64,000 nt of DNA from Bradyrhizobium sp. SK17. GTDB taxonomy: Bacteria > Pseudomonadota > Alphaproteobacteria > Rhizobiales > Xanthobacteraceae. Every line of letters begins with the position of its first letter. Within the stretch, counting starts at the first letter, position 1. Position numbers and translations under genes: made by a program. The notes below the pieces were generated by a model that was not told the origin of the DNA, ran no database searches, and saw nothing but the letters and a program-made list of their open reading frames with translations. The stretch is from NCBI RefSeq assembly GCF_002831585.1, contig NZ_CP025113.1, positions 5,161,001-5,225,000 on the forward strand, in the 5' to 3' direction. Positions 40,012 through 48,042 of this stretch are shown piece by piece.

Positions 40012-40803
40012 ATGACTGACCTCGATCGCCGGACCATGCTTGCGACCGGCGCGCTGGCGCTGGCCGGCGCCGCCGCGCAATCCGCCCCGGCCCGGGCCGA
40101 GACCGCGCCGAGGGCGATGTTTCCGGTGCCGGCGGTGACGATCCCGATCGTCGGCGCCAGCGAGGTGTTCCAGGTCCGCCGTATCTACTGCATCGGCCGC
40201 AACTACGCGGCGCACGCGATCGAGCGCGGCTCCGATCCGACCCGCGAGCCGCCGTTCTTCTTCCAGAAGCCGACCGATGCGATCCAGAATGTCGCTGTTG
40301 GCACCGTCGCCGATCACCCCTATCCGTCGCTGACCAAGAACTATCACCACGAGGTCGAACTGGTCGCCGCGCTGAAGTCCGGCGGCACCAACATTCCCGC
40401 CGACAAGGCGCTCGATCACGTCTACGGCTACGCGCTCGGCCTCGACATGACGCGGCGCGATTTGCAGAACGGCATGGCGGCGGAGAAGAAGCCGTGGGAG
40501 ATCGGCAAGAGCTTCGACCATGCGGCGGTGCTCGGGCCGATCCATCCGGCCAGCAAGACCGGTCATTTCACCAAGGGCGCGATCTCGCTCGCGGTCAACG
40601 GTACGGTGCGGCAGAGCTCGGATCTGAAGAACATGATCTGGAGCGTCGCCGAGCAGATCGCGAAGCTCTCCGAGGCGTTCGAGCTGAAGGCCGGCGACAT
40701 CATCTATTCCGGCACACCGGAGAATGTTGGGCCGGTGGTCAAGGGCGACGTGCTGCTGTGCAAGCTCGAGGGTCTGCCCGACATGTCGATCAGGATCGTC
40801 TGA
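40012..40803 (+). CDS. Fumarylacetoacetate hydrolase-family protein with Tat signal
   Basis: A 263-residue FAH-family hydrolase or isomerase preceded by a twin-arginine signal peptide (TDLDRRTMLATGALALAGAA, cleavage after ARA near residue 29). The catalytic fold is recognisable: IYCIGRNYAAHAIERG, metal-ligand acidic residues in NYHHEVELVAAL and YGYALGLDMTRRDLQ, and SGTPENVGPV near the end. Most FAH-family enzymes are cytoplasmic, so export is notable. The substrate is unknown. AGGGAGA precedes the ATG. Confidence 0.85.
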   Translation: MTDLDRRTMLATGALALAGAAAQSAPARAETAPRAMFPVPAVTIPIVGASEVFQVRRIYCIGRNYAAHAIERGSDPTREPPFFFQKPTDAIQNVAVGTVADHPYPSLTKNYHHEVELVAALKSGGTNIPADKALDHVYGYALGLDMTRRDLQNGMAAEKKPWEIGKSFDHAAVLGPIHPASKTGHFTKGAISLAVNGTVRQSSDLKNMIWSVAEQIAKLSEAFELKAGDIIYSGTPENVGPVVKGDVLLCKLEGLPDMSIRIV

Positions 40804-40814
40804 CGGGCAGGGCG

Positions 40815-41087
40815 TCAGCCGGCGAGGTCGGCGTATTCCGGGTGCTTGTCGAGATAGTCCACCACGAAGCCGCAGCCGGCGATCACCTTGTGGCCGTCGG
40901 CGCGGATCTGCTCCAGCGCTCCCTTCGCCAGTTCGGATGCGATACCGCGGCCACGCAGCGCGCGCGGTGTCTCGGTGTGGGTGATGATGACGGCAGACGG
41001 TGTCCGCCGGTAATTCGCAAAGGCTGTGCCGCCTTGGGTCTCGAGCTCGAAGCGCTGTTGGGCCTTGTTGTCGCGGACGGCAGCCAT
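40815..41087 (-). CDS. Small GNAT-type N-acetyltransferase (YidJ/NATD1-like)
   Basis: A 90-residue single-domain acetyltransferase of the short GNAT group: RRTPSAVIITHTETPRALRG, the acetyl-CoA loop RGRGIASELAKGAL, and the C-terminal CGFVVDYLDKHPEYADL. The substrate is unknown. It is convergent with the FAH-family gene, 11 bases apart. Confidence 0.85.
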   Translation of the reverse strand: MAAVRDNKAQQRFELETQGGTAFANYRRTPSAVIITHTETPRALRGRGIASELAKGALEQIRADGHKVIAGCGFVVDYLDKHPEYADLAG

Positions 41088-41333
41088 CGCAATATCCCGG
41101 TTGATCCTGTCCTATTGATCTAGGTGCTTGAACCCGTCGATGCAAAGCCGCGACCGCCGCATTGCCCGGCGTGCCGATCCTGCCGCATTGCACACAAATG
41201 GATCGGGCTTGCGAGCCGATGCAGTTCGATTAGGCTTGATCCCAGACATACGCCCCTGATGCGGCCCGATGGTCGTTACCGAAGCGATGGGACCGGCCGC
41301 TGACGTATGCCCCTTGTCGCAAGGAGGTTGGTC

Positions 41334-41735
41334 ATGTCGGACAATCGTATCTTTGGCACTCATCGTCCCTGGGAGGACTGGCTCGGCATGCTGCTTGGCG
41401 TGCTGATCATGGTCTCGCCCTGGTTTCCGATGCAGGTCAGCGACGCCATCGACGTCGAGCGCAGCCACCTGGTGCTCAACAGCTTCGTGGTCGGCATGCT
41501 GGTGCTGGGGTTGGCCCAGCTCGAATATGTCGCGCTGCATCGCTGGCAGGAGGTGGCGAGCATCGTGCTCGGCCTCTGGCTGATCGTATCGCCCTTCCTG
41601 TTCGGCTACGCGGCCGATCAGGGATTGCAGCTCTGGCACATCCTGCTCGGGGCGATGGTCGCCGGTATCGGGGCGTTGCAGCTCTGGCAGGACTGGAACC
41701 TGAGCGAGCAGGAACTGGCGCAGCACTCGCAATAG
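41334..41735 (+). CDS. SPW-repeat membrane protein
   Basis: A 133-residue membrane protein with four predicted helices and two SPW-type repeats (WEDWLGMLLGVLIMVSPWF and ASIVLGLWLIVSPFLFG). The family has no established function. AAGGAGG lies six bases before the ATG, an ideal ribosome site. Confidence 0.87.
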   Translation: MSDNRIFGTHRPWEDWLGMLLGVLIMVSPWFPMQVSDAIDVERSHLVLNSFVVGMLVLGLAQLEYVALHRWQEVASIVLGLWLIVSPFLFGYAADQGLQLWHILLGAMVAGIGALQLWQDWNLSEQELAQHSQ

Positions 41736-41918
41736 CGCCGGCTGGACAAAAATATCGAAAACAACCCCATGCACAGTCGGCATGTTGGCGCGGACGACCG
41801 GCTGCGGCCGTACCGCACCCGGCGGGCCTTGCCGAGGCGCGCCGCTTGGCGATACACCGGATAGCACCATCGCTTCGCGGCGCTTCAAGACGCCCGGTTC
41901 TGACCGAGGAAATACCCG

Positions 41919-41972
41919 ATGACCGTCCTGACCTTGCCCTGTCTGTTGTGCGTATCGGCGGGGCGACGATGA
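41919..41972 (+). CDS. Possible 17-codon leader peptide coupled to the acyl-CoA synthetase
   Basis: A short open frame, MTVLTLPCLLCVSAGRR, begins with an ATG preceded by GAGGAAA at good spacing. Its stop overlaps the ATG at 41969 in an ATGA arrangement, the usual pattern of translational coupling. It may be a leader peptide or chance. Confidence 0.3.
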   Translation: MTVLTLPCLLCVSAGRR

Positions 41973-43609
41973 GCGGGACGGAGAGGACCGCGCCGCGCGG
42001 CGGGATCGCGCGGGTGTCGCGCCGGGTGATGAACCTCGCCTACATCCTGACCCAGAACGCCCGCCGCCACGGCGATCGCCCGGGCTTCATCTGGAACGAG
42101 AAGGCGTGGTCCTGGCGCCATATCGACCAGAACGTTTCGGCACTGGCGGCGGCGCTCGCCGCGCGCGGCATCGTCAAGGGTGACCGCATCCTGGTGCATT
42201 CCAAGAACTGCGACGAGATGTTCTGGTCGATGTTCGCGGCGTTCCGGCTCGGCGCGGTCTGGGTGCCGACCAATTTCCGCCTGATGCCGGACGAGGTCGC
42301 CTATCTGGCGGCGGCCTCCGGCGCCAAGGCGTTTCTGTGCCACGCCGATTTCCCCGAGCATGCCAAGGCGGCGGCCAATCCGGCGCTCGAATTCATCTGG
42401 CGGATCGGCGAGGAGGGCAGCTTCGGCGAGGCGACACTCGGTGACGTCATCGCCAGGCATGCGGGCGCCGTGGTCGACAATACGCCGGTCGAGTACGACG
42501 ACCCCTGCTGGTTCTTCTTCACCTCCGGCACCACCGGCCGCTCCAAGGCCGCGGTCTTGACCCACGGCCAGATGGCTTTCGTCATCACCAACCATCTCGC
42601 CGATTTGATGCCGGGGACGACCGAGGACGACGCTTCGCTGGTGGTGGCGCCGCTGTCGCATGGCGCCGGCGTGCATCAGCTGGTGCAGACTGCGCGCGGC
42701 GTGCCGACCATCCTGCTGCCGTCGGAGAAGTTCGACATCGCGGAGGCGTATCGCCTGATTGCGAAGCACCGCGTCAGCAACATGTTCACGGTGCCGACCA
42801 TCCTGAAGATGATGGTCGAGCATCCCGCCGCCGACCAGCACGACCATTCCTCGCTGCGCTACATCATCTATGCCGGTGCGCCGATGTATCGCGAGGACCA
42901 GAAGGCGGCCTTGGCAAAGCTCGGTGGCGTGCTGGTGCAGTATTTTGGCCTCGGCGAGGTCACCGGCAATATCACCGTGCTGCCGCCCGGCCTACACGAC
43001 CCGGAGGACGGCCCGCATGCGCGGATCGGCACCTGCGGCTTCGAGCGCACCGGCATGCAGGTCTCGATCCAGGGCGACGACGGCCGCGAGCTGAAGCCGC
43101 ACGAGACCGGCGAGATCTGCGTGATCGGCCCCGGCGTGTTCGCCGGCTACTATGACAACCCAGAGGCCAATGCGAAGGCGTTTCGCGACGGCTGGTTTCG
43201 CACCGGCGACCTCGGCCACATCGACGAGGAGGGGTTCGTCTACATCACCGGCCGCGCCTCCGACATGTACATCTCGGGCGGCTCGAACATCTATCCGCGC
43301 GAGATCGAGGAGAAGCTGCTGACCCATCCCGCGGTCGGCGAGGTCGCGGTGCTTGGCGTGCCCGATCCGTTCTGGGGCGAGGTCGGTGTCGCGGTCTGTG
43401 TCGCGCGCGAGGGCGTCGATGCGGTCGCTGAAGCCGAGCTTGCTGCGTACTTGGCGCCGAAGGTGCCGCGCTACAAGATGCCGAAACGCTTCTTCTTCTG
43501 GGAGGCGCTGCCGAAGTCCGGCTACGGCAAAGTGCCGAAGCGGCTGATCCGCGACGAGCTCGAGGCGCGCGGGCTGCTCGAGGTGATCGCCAAATCGCCG
43601 GGCGCCTGA
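41969..43609 (+). CDS. AMP-dependent acyl-CoA synthetase
   Basis: A 546-residue ligase that adenylates a carboxylic acid and transfers it to CoA. The P-loop-like motif FFFTSGTTGRSKAAVLTHGQ, the core motif TGDLGHIDEEGFVYITGRAS followed by ISGGSNIYPREIEE, and the C-terminal Lys region (LPKSGYGKVPKRL) are intact. It is of fatty-acid/long-chain class, but the acid cannot be read. The ATG at 41969 follows an ATGA-coupled mini-frame; an ATG at 42029 (MNLAYILTQNARRHG) is a plausible alternative start. It lies three bases before a PPC-domain gene. Confidence 0.88.
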   Translation: MSGTERTAPRGGIARVSRRVMNLAYILTQNARRHGDRPGFIWNEKAWSWRHIDQNVSALAAALAARGIVKGDRILVHSKNCDEMFWSMFAAFRLGAVWVPTNFRLMPDEVAYLAAASGAKAFLCHADFPEHAKAAANPALEFIWRIGEEGSFGEATLGDVIARHAGAVVDNTPVEYDDPCWFFFTSGTTGRSKAAVLTHGQMAFVITNHLADLMPGTTEDDASLVVAPLSHGAGVHQLVQTARGVPTILLPSEKFDIAEAYRLIAKHRVSNMFTVPTILKMMVEHPAADQHDHSSLRYIIYAGAPMYREDQKAALAKLGGVLVQYFGLGEVTGNITVLPPGLHDPEDGPHARIGTCGFERTGMQVSIQGDDGRELKPHETGEICVIGPGVFAGYYDNPEANAKAFRDGWFRTGDLGHIDEEGFVYITGRASDMYISGGSNIYPREIEEKLLTHPAVGEVAVLGVPDPFWGEVGVAVCVAREGVDAVAEAELAAYLAPKVPRYKMPKRFFFWEALPKSGYGKVPKRLIRDELEARGLLEVIAKSPGA

Positions 43610-43612
43610 GGC

Positions 43613-44488
43613 ATGCGCAGCATCGCCCAGCCCGGCGCTTCGCCTCCCGAGCGCATCCAATGGGTCGCCGGGCGCGGCCGCGGCTTTTCCTTCGTGCTGG
43701 AGGCCGGCATTCCCTTGCTCGAAGCCGTGCGCCGCGGCTTCGCTGCCGAAGGGTTTTCCGGCGGCGTGCTGAGCGCCAGGAGCGGCGCGCTCGGGCCGTT
43801 CGCCTATGTGATGCCGGCGCTGTCGAAGGACGGCGCCAATGCGGCGTTCTACAGCGACACGTTTCGTCCCGACGGCGTGACGCGGCTGAAGCTCGCGGCG
43901 CTGACTTTCGGCGAGCGCGACGGCGCGCCGTTCTTCCACTGCCACGGATTGTGGACCGAGGCCTGCGGCCGCAGCAATGGCGGGCACATGATGCCGGATG
44001 AGACCGTCGTCGCCGAGCCGTTCGAGGTCAGCGCGTTCGGGATCGACGGCGCGACGTTCCTGGCCGAGCCCGACAGCGAGACCAATTTCAAGCTGTTCGG
44101 TCCCGTCGCATCCGCGCCGTGCGGGGCGAAGACCACGGGCCGTGCCTTCGCGATGCGGCTGCGGCCGAACCAGGATTTCGCCGGCGCACTGGAAGGCTTT
44201 TGCCGCAAGCACGGCATCCTGCGCGCGCGGCTGCACGGCGGCGTCGGCTCGACCATCGGTGCCGTCTTCACCGACGGCCACAGCGTGGTGCCATTCGCGA
44301 CCGAACTCGCGGTGACCGCCGGCGCGATCGCACCCGACGCCAATCGCCGGCTCCGCGCCAGCCTCGACGTCGCGCTGGTCGACTATCTCGGCGGCCTCGC
44401 CGAGGGACGGCTGGTGCGCGGCGACAATCCGGTGCTGATGACGATGGAGCTGGTGCTGGAAGTGCTGGAGGAGGCGGAGCAGTTGTAG
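43613..44488 (+). CDS. Two-domain PPC/DUF296 protein
   Basis: A 291-residue protein with two consecutive PPC (DUF296) folds, residues about 10-140 and 155-285. The first has FHCHGLWTEACGRSNGGHMM and the metal-like Gly-His loop; the second has LHGGVGSTIGAVFTDG. Single PPC domains occur in plant AT-hook proteins and in bacterial proteins of unclear function. The gene follows the acyl-CoA synthetase by three bases, so the two are surely co-transcribed and probably act together. Confidence 0.75.
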   Translation: MRSIAQPGASPPERIQWVAGRGRGFSFVLEAGIPLLEAVRRGFAAEGFSGGVLSARSGALGPFAYVMPALSKDGANAAFYSDTFRPDGVTRLKLAALTFGERDGAPFFHCHGLWTEACGRSNGGHMMPDETVVAEPFEVSAFGIDGATFLAEPDSETNFKLFGPVASAPCGAKTTGRAFAMRLRPNQDFAGALEGFCRKHGILRARLHGGVGSTIGAVFTDGHSVVPFATELAVTAGAIAPDANRRLRASLDVALVDYLGGLAEGRLVRGDNPVLMTMELVLEVLEEAEQL

Positions 44489-44553
44489 GTTACGGTTTCT
44501 CTGAGCGTCGTTCCGGCGTGTGCTGGGGCCGACATCGCCCCACGTCCTCTACT

Positions 44554-44674
44554 GTCGTCCCGGCGAAGGCCGGGACCCATACTCCGTGGCAGATATTGTC
44601 GAAGGGACTCGTCGTTCCGCCGTCGTGAACCAATGACCATGTGTGGTTATGGGTCCCGGCCTTCGCCGGGACGA
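44554..44674. repeat. Palindromic element with perfect 27-base terminal inverted repeats
   Basis: GTCGTCCCGGCGAAGGCCGG begins the left arm (44554-44580). The right arm (44648-44674) is its exact 27-base reverse complement. The 67 interior bases carry no gene. The ends also fold on themselves (CCGGCGAAGGCCGG). It looks like a miniature dispersed repeat. Confidence 0.85.
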
Positions 44675-44718
44675 CGATGTGGCTCTTTCTCGCCCCAACT
44701 GCAAACAGCTTGTACGGT

Positions 44719-44820
44719 GTCGTCACCCGCGAAAGCGGGTGATCCAGTATTCCAGAGGCGGTCATTATTGAGCCGATGGGGCGCGGCGTACTGGATCGCC
44801 CGGTCGAGCCGGGCGATGAC
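44719..44820. repeat. Intergenic palindromic repeat, family 1, copy B
   Basis: A 102-base element with ACCCGCGAAAGCGGGT at the left and GCCCGGTCGAGCCGGGC at the right, flanking TCCAGTATTCCAGAGGCG and CGTACTGGATC. It matches the tatC-serS element at 21261 in reverse orientation. Confidence 0.82.
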
Positions 44821-44887
44821 AGCAATGACGGGTGGGCAGGGCGCCACGGAAGGTTTGCACCGTCGCGCAACCCAGCGCCAGGGCGCG

Positions 44888-45226
44888 TCACCGCCGCTTG
44901 CGGACATGGACGTTGATGTCGAGGTCGATCGCGCTGACGCAGGTCTGCTCCGTCAGGTGCGAGCCGCCTTCGTGCCAGGAGCCCTCGCGCAGGCGGATGT
45001 CGCTGACATTGGCGAGCCGCAGGCAGCGCCATTGCGGCAGCTTGCCGGAGCTCGCGCCGGCGAACTGCCAGGCCAGCACGACCTCTTCGCCGCTCTTGCT
45101 GTGGCCGATGACGTGCGGACACAGTTCGCGTGGCCGGCCGTCGTAGACGCAGACGATCTGCTGCTCGGTGAGGATCGCGTTGCGGAAGCGGGCATAGGCC
45201 TTGCTGGGCATGAGGCATTGGGCCAT
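44888..45226 (-). CDS. Small conserved hypothetical protein, WYL-like
   Basis: A 112-residue basic, cytoplasmic protein. The pattern of an N-terminal helix, AILTEQQIVCVYDGRPRELC, a strand with GEEVVLAWQFAG and WRCLRLANVSDIRL resembles the core of WYL ligand-sensing domains, but the match is weak. Most of the hydrophobic core is beta. It is divergent from the ATPase gene at 45293, with only 66 bases between the starts, so they may share control. Confidence 0.55.
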   Translation of the reverse strand: MAQCLMPSKAYARFRNAILTEQQIVCVYDGRPRELCPHVIGHSKSGEEVVLAWQFAGASSGKLPQWRCLRLANVSDIRLREGSWHEGGSHLTEQTCVSAIDLDINVHVRKRR

Positions 45227-45292
45227 CTAGGATTGTCGCGGGCGCCTATCATAAACTGATGCGCCCGCCGTTGTTTCCCCGGATCCGTGCCC

Positions 45293-46057
45293 ATGGCCAG
45301 ACGAAATCGCCCGATCAACATGCCCGCGCCGTATCTGAAGCGGGTGTGGCTCGATCCGGCACGGATTCCGAACCGCCAGGCCTATCCGTTCGTGCTGCCG
45401 TTGCTGCGCGATGATTTCGAGCTGAGCTTCGAGGAGGCCATCACCATCATCGTCGGCGAGAACGGCACCGGCAAGTCGACGCTGCTGGAGGGCATCGCCG
45501 TGATGGCGGGTTATGACGACGCTGGTGGCGGCAAGGGCTATCGCGCCGTCGATCACGGCGGTGCGGTGGAGAAAATGGGCGGCTCGCTGGCGACGGCGCT
45601 GCGCGCGAGCTGGCTGCCCAAGATCACCAATGGCTGGTTCTTCCGTGCCGAGAGCTTCTTCTCGGTGGCGCGCTATCTCGATGAAGCAGCACTGGACGTC
45701 GGCGACATGCCGCCGGACTTCCTGTCCCACTCGCACGGTGAAGGTTTCCTGCGCTTCTTCGAGGAGCGCTGCCGACGGCAGGGCATCTTCATCTTCGACG
45801 AGCCGGAATCCGCGTTGTCGCCATCGCGCCAGATCGAGTTCCTCAAACTGCTGCACCGGATGCACGGCACCGGCCATTGCCAGGTCATCATGGCAACGCA
45901 TTCGCCGATCCTGATGGCTTATCCGAACGCGACGCTGCTGCGGCTGACCAAATATGGCCTCGAACCGGTGAACCTGAGGGACACCGACCATTACCGGCTG
46001 ATGCGCGAGTTCTGCGACGACCCCAAGGGCTTCGTCGAGGCGGTGATCACGGAGTGA
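45293..46057 (+). CDS. AAA-type ATPase of the ABC/SMC-like class
   Basis: A 254-residue soluble ATPase. Walker A is IIVGENGTGKSTLLEGIAVM, Walker B is GIFIFDEPESALSP, the H-switch is MATHSPILMAYP, and SHSHGEGFLRFFEERC stands in the signature position. There is no membrane or DNA-binding partner nearby. Short ATPases of this kind are widespread and of unknown function. A GTG two codons before the ATG is an alternative start. Confidence 0.85.
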   Translation: MARRNRPINMPAPYLKRVWLDPARIPNRQAYPFVLPLLRDDFELSFEEAITIIVGENGTGKSTLLEGIAVMAGYDDAGGGKGYRAVDHGGAVEKMGGSLATALRASWLPKITNGWFFRAESFFSVARYLDEAALDVGDMPPDFLSHSHGEGFLRFFEERCRRQGIFIFDEPESALSPSRQIEFLKLLHRMHGTGHCQVIMATHSPILMAYPNATLLRLTKYGLEPVNLRDTDHYRLMREFCDDPKGFVEAVITE

Positions 46058-46118
46058 GGTGACTCGAAATCGGAGGGAACCGAAAGGAACCGAAACGGCG
46101 CCCGCGTGTTACGGCTGC

Positions 46119-46346
46119 ATGACCCGATATTTCTTCGATTATCATTGCTCGGACGGCGCTGCGACAATCGACGAAACGGGGCAGGAGCTGGACAGCCTCG
46201 ACGCTGCGCGGGCCATGGCGTTGGCGGCGGCCGGCGACGCCGCGCTCGACATGTCCCGCGATGGCCAGGAGGTTCGCTTGACGATCGACGTCCGCGATGG
46301 CGTGCGCGTTGTTGCCGGCGCCACCCTCACCATTTCAACCAAGTGA
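46119..46346 (+). CDS. DUF6894-type small protein
   Basis: A 75-residue protein starting MTRYFFDYHCSDGAATIDET, with AARAMALAAAGDAALDM in the middle and a beta C-terminus. The pattern of a short MxRYFFD start and a central helix is that of the small DUF6894 family found across Rhizobiales, of unknown role. It ends just before a Crp/Fnr regulator gene. Confidence 0.7.
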   Translation: MTRYFFDYHCSDGAATIDETGQELDSLDAARAMALAAAGDAALDMSRDGQEVRLTIDVRDGVRVVAGATLTISTK

Positions 46347-46353
46347 CCCTGCA

Positions 46354-47070
46354 ATGCACCAACGATTGATCGCGCGCCTACAGGCGGTCACCGGCCTTTC
46401 GCAGGACGAACGCGCCGTACTCAATGCGCTTCCACATACGATCCGGACGCTCGGCGATCGCGAAAGCATCCTGAGGGAAGGCGACCGGGCGCTGAACTGC
46501 GTCGCGCTGATGAACGGCTTTCTGTATCGCCAGAAGATCGTCGGAGATCGCAGCCAGATCCTGTCGCTGCACGTTCCGGGCGACATCCCCGACCTGATGA
46601 CGTTGTATTTGCCGACCATGGACCACGATCTGATCAGCGTCGGGCAGAGCACCGTCGCGACGGTACCGCACGCGGCGCTCAAGGCGCTGTTCGACAAGCA
46701 GCCTTCACTCGTGCACACATTCTGGCGCGAAACGCTGATCGACGCCGCGATCTTTCGACATTGGGTCGGCAACCTTGGAGCGCTGGATGCCATTCGTCGC
46801 GTGGCCCAATTGTTTTGTGAGCTCGCCGTGCGTCTGGAGTTCGTCGGCCTGCTCAATCAGGACAGTTTTGCGTTCCCGCTGACACAGGCGGATATTGGAT
46901 CGGCCTGCGGCCTTTCCACGGTCCATACCAACCGAACCTTGCAGGCGCTCCGGAAGCGAGGATTGCTGGAGTGGCGCGGGGAGCTGGTTTCGCTGCCGAA
47001 CCGGGCGGAGCTGGAACAGCTGGCTGAATTCAATCCGGACTATTTGCAGCGAAAGGCTCAGCCCACGTAG
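46354..47070 (+). CDS. Crp/Fnr family transcriptional regulator
   Basis: A 238-residue regulator with an N-terminal cyclic nucleotide-like beta-barrel (IRTLGDRESILREGDRALNC, LHVPGDIPDLMTLYL) and a C-terminal winged helix with LTQADIGSACGLSTVHTNRT and LQALRKRGLLEWRG. The cysteine cluster of oxygen-sensing FNR is absent, so it does not sense oxygen through an iron-sulfur cluster. The ligand and targets are unknown. Confidence 0.87.
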   Translation: MHQRLIARLQAVTGLSQDERAVLNALPHTIRTLGDRESILREGDRALNCVALMNGFLYRQKIVGDRSQILSLHVPGDIPDLMTLYLPTMDHDLISVGQSTVATVPHAALKALFDKQPSLVHTFWRETLIDAAIFRHWVGNLGALDAIRRVAQLFCELAVRLEFVGLLNQDSFAFPLTQADIGSACGLSTVHTNRTLQALRKRGLLEWRGELVSLPNRAELEQLAEFNPDYLQRKAQPT

Positions 47071-47500
47071 TCGATCTTCCAACAGCGCCGTGGAGGGCTT
47101 GAAACGAGGGCCTGCGAACGACTAAATCTCCTAAAGGGGGGCGTCCTCGGGAACGGAACCTCGTCGATGACGCCACGATTTGTTTTGGTCGCATTTTCAA
47201 TCGCGTTCGGACTGGCTGTGATTTGCGCTGCCGTCACAACGTCCCGGCAAATTTCCGCTTCTCAAACCGGCACCATCTCGCGAGCAACGTGAGCCGGCGG
47301 CTGGGCCTGACCGCGGGCCGTAAGCCAGTCAGTCATTTGGCGAGCGCGATCATGATTGTCGCAGCAGGCTTGCCTCCGGGAGAACATCGGCGGCGGCGAA
47401 CTTCACTCTGGTGCAAGCAGCCGCTTTCCATCTGCTCCAGAATACCGGAACATGAACTTCGGCACGCGCTTGGCGGAAGACCGAAAACCGGGGGGACGAG
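47071..47500. other. Intergenic region with one possible small gene
   Basis: About 430 bases between the regulator and the SRPBCC gene. It is less GC-rich than its flanks. One short frame (47167-47292) with a hydrophobic N-terminus is listed separately. Nothing else is recognised. Confidence 0.4.
47167..47292 (+). CDS. Possible small membrane or secreted protein
   Basis: A 41-codon frame from an ATG: MTPRFVLVAFSIAFGLAVIC, then AAVTTSRQIS and a polar tail ending ISRAT. The first half is a plausible signal peptide or membrane helix. The ribosome site is weak (GGGAACGG is distant). It could be chance. Confidence 0.3.
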   Translation: MTPRFVLVAFSIAFGLAVICAAVTTSRQISASQTGTISRAT

Positions 47501-48040
47501 ATGAGGAGAGCGATCGCGGGGGCTGGCGCCGTGCTGGTGGCGTTGGCCGTGCTGGGGGCCGCATGGGCACATGGGCCGACCCGCCAGAAGGTTCGCGAAT
47601 CCATCGAGATCGACGCGCCGCAGGCCAAGGTCTGGGCGGTGATCGGCAATTTCCAGGACATGAGCTGGCTTGCCGGCGTCACCAAGACCGAGGGCGAGAA
47701 GGGCAACGAGATCGGCGCTACGCGGCGGCTGACCTTGGCGCCCGGCGTCACCATCGACGAGGAGCTCTACAAATACGAGCCGGAGATGCTGAGCTATTCG
47801 TACCGGATCACCGCGGTCGACGTGAAGGTGCTGCCGGTCACCAATTATTCCTCGACGCTGACGGTGTCGCCGGCGCCCGACGGCAAGGCGAAGCTGGAAT
47901 GGGCCGGCGCATTCTACCGCGGCTATCCCAACAACGACCCGCCGCCGGAGCTGAACGACGAGGCCGCCATCAAGGCGGTGAGCGGCCTTTATCGCGCGGG
48001 GCTCGAGGCGCTGAAGAAGAAGATCGAGAGCGGCACCTGA
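47501..48040 (+). CDS. Exported SRPBCC (START-like) protein, MxaD-like
   Basis: A 179-residue protein with a signal peptide (MRRAIAGAGAVLVALAVLGA, cleaved near AWA) and one SRPBCC domain: IEIDAPQAKVWAVIGNFQDM, GVTKTEGEKGNEIGATRRL and the C-terminal helix AVSGLYRAGLEALKKKIE. Length and layout recall MxaD, a periplasmic factor of methanol oxidation, but no methanol dehydrogenase is in the window. It is followed after two bases by a YVTN beta-propeller gene. Confidence 0.75.
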   Translation: MRRAIAGAGAVLVALAVLGAAWAHGPTRQKVRESIEIDAPQAKVWAVIGNFQDMSWLAGVTKTEGEKGNEIGATRRLTLAPGVTIDEELYKYEPEMLSYSYRITAVDVKVLPVTNYSSTLTVSPAPDGKAKLEWAGAFYRGYPNNDPPPELNDEAAIKAVSGLYRAGLEALKKKIESGT

Positions 48041-48042
48041 TC

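Larger units (their letters stand above)
44489..44887. other. Intergenic region made mostly of repeats
   Basis: Four hundred bases between the PPC gene and a minus-strand gene. Two unrelated palindromic elements (44554-44674 and 44719-44820) fill most of it. No gene is seen. Confidence 0.7.
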
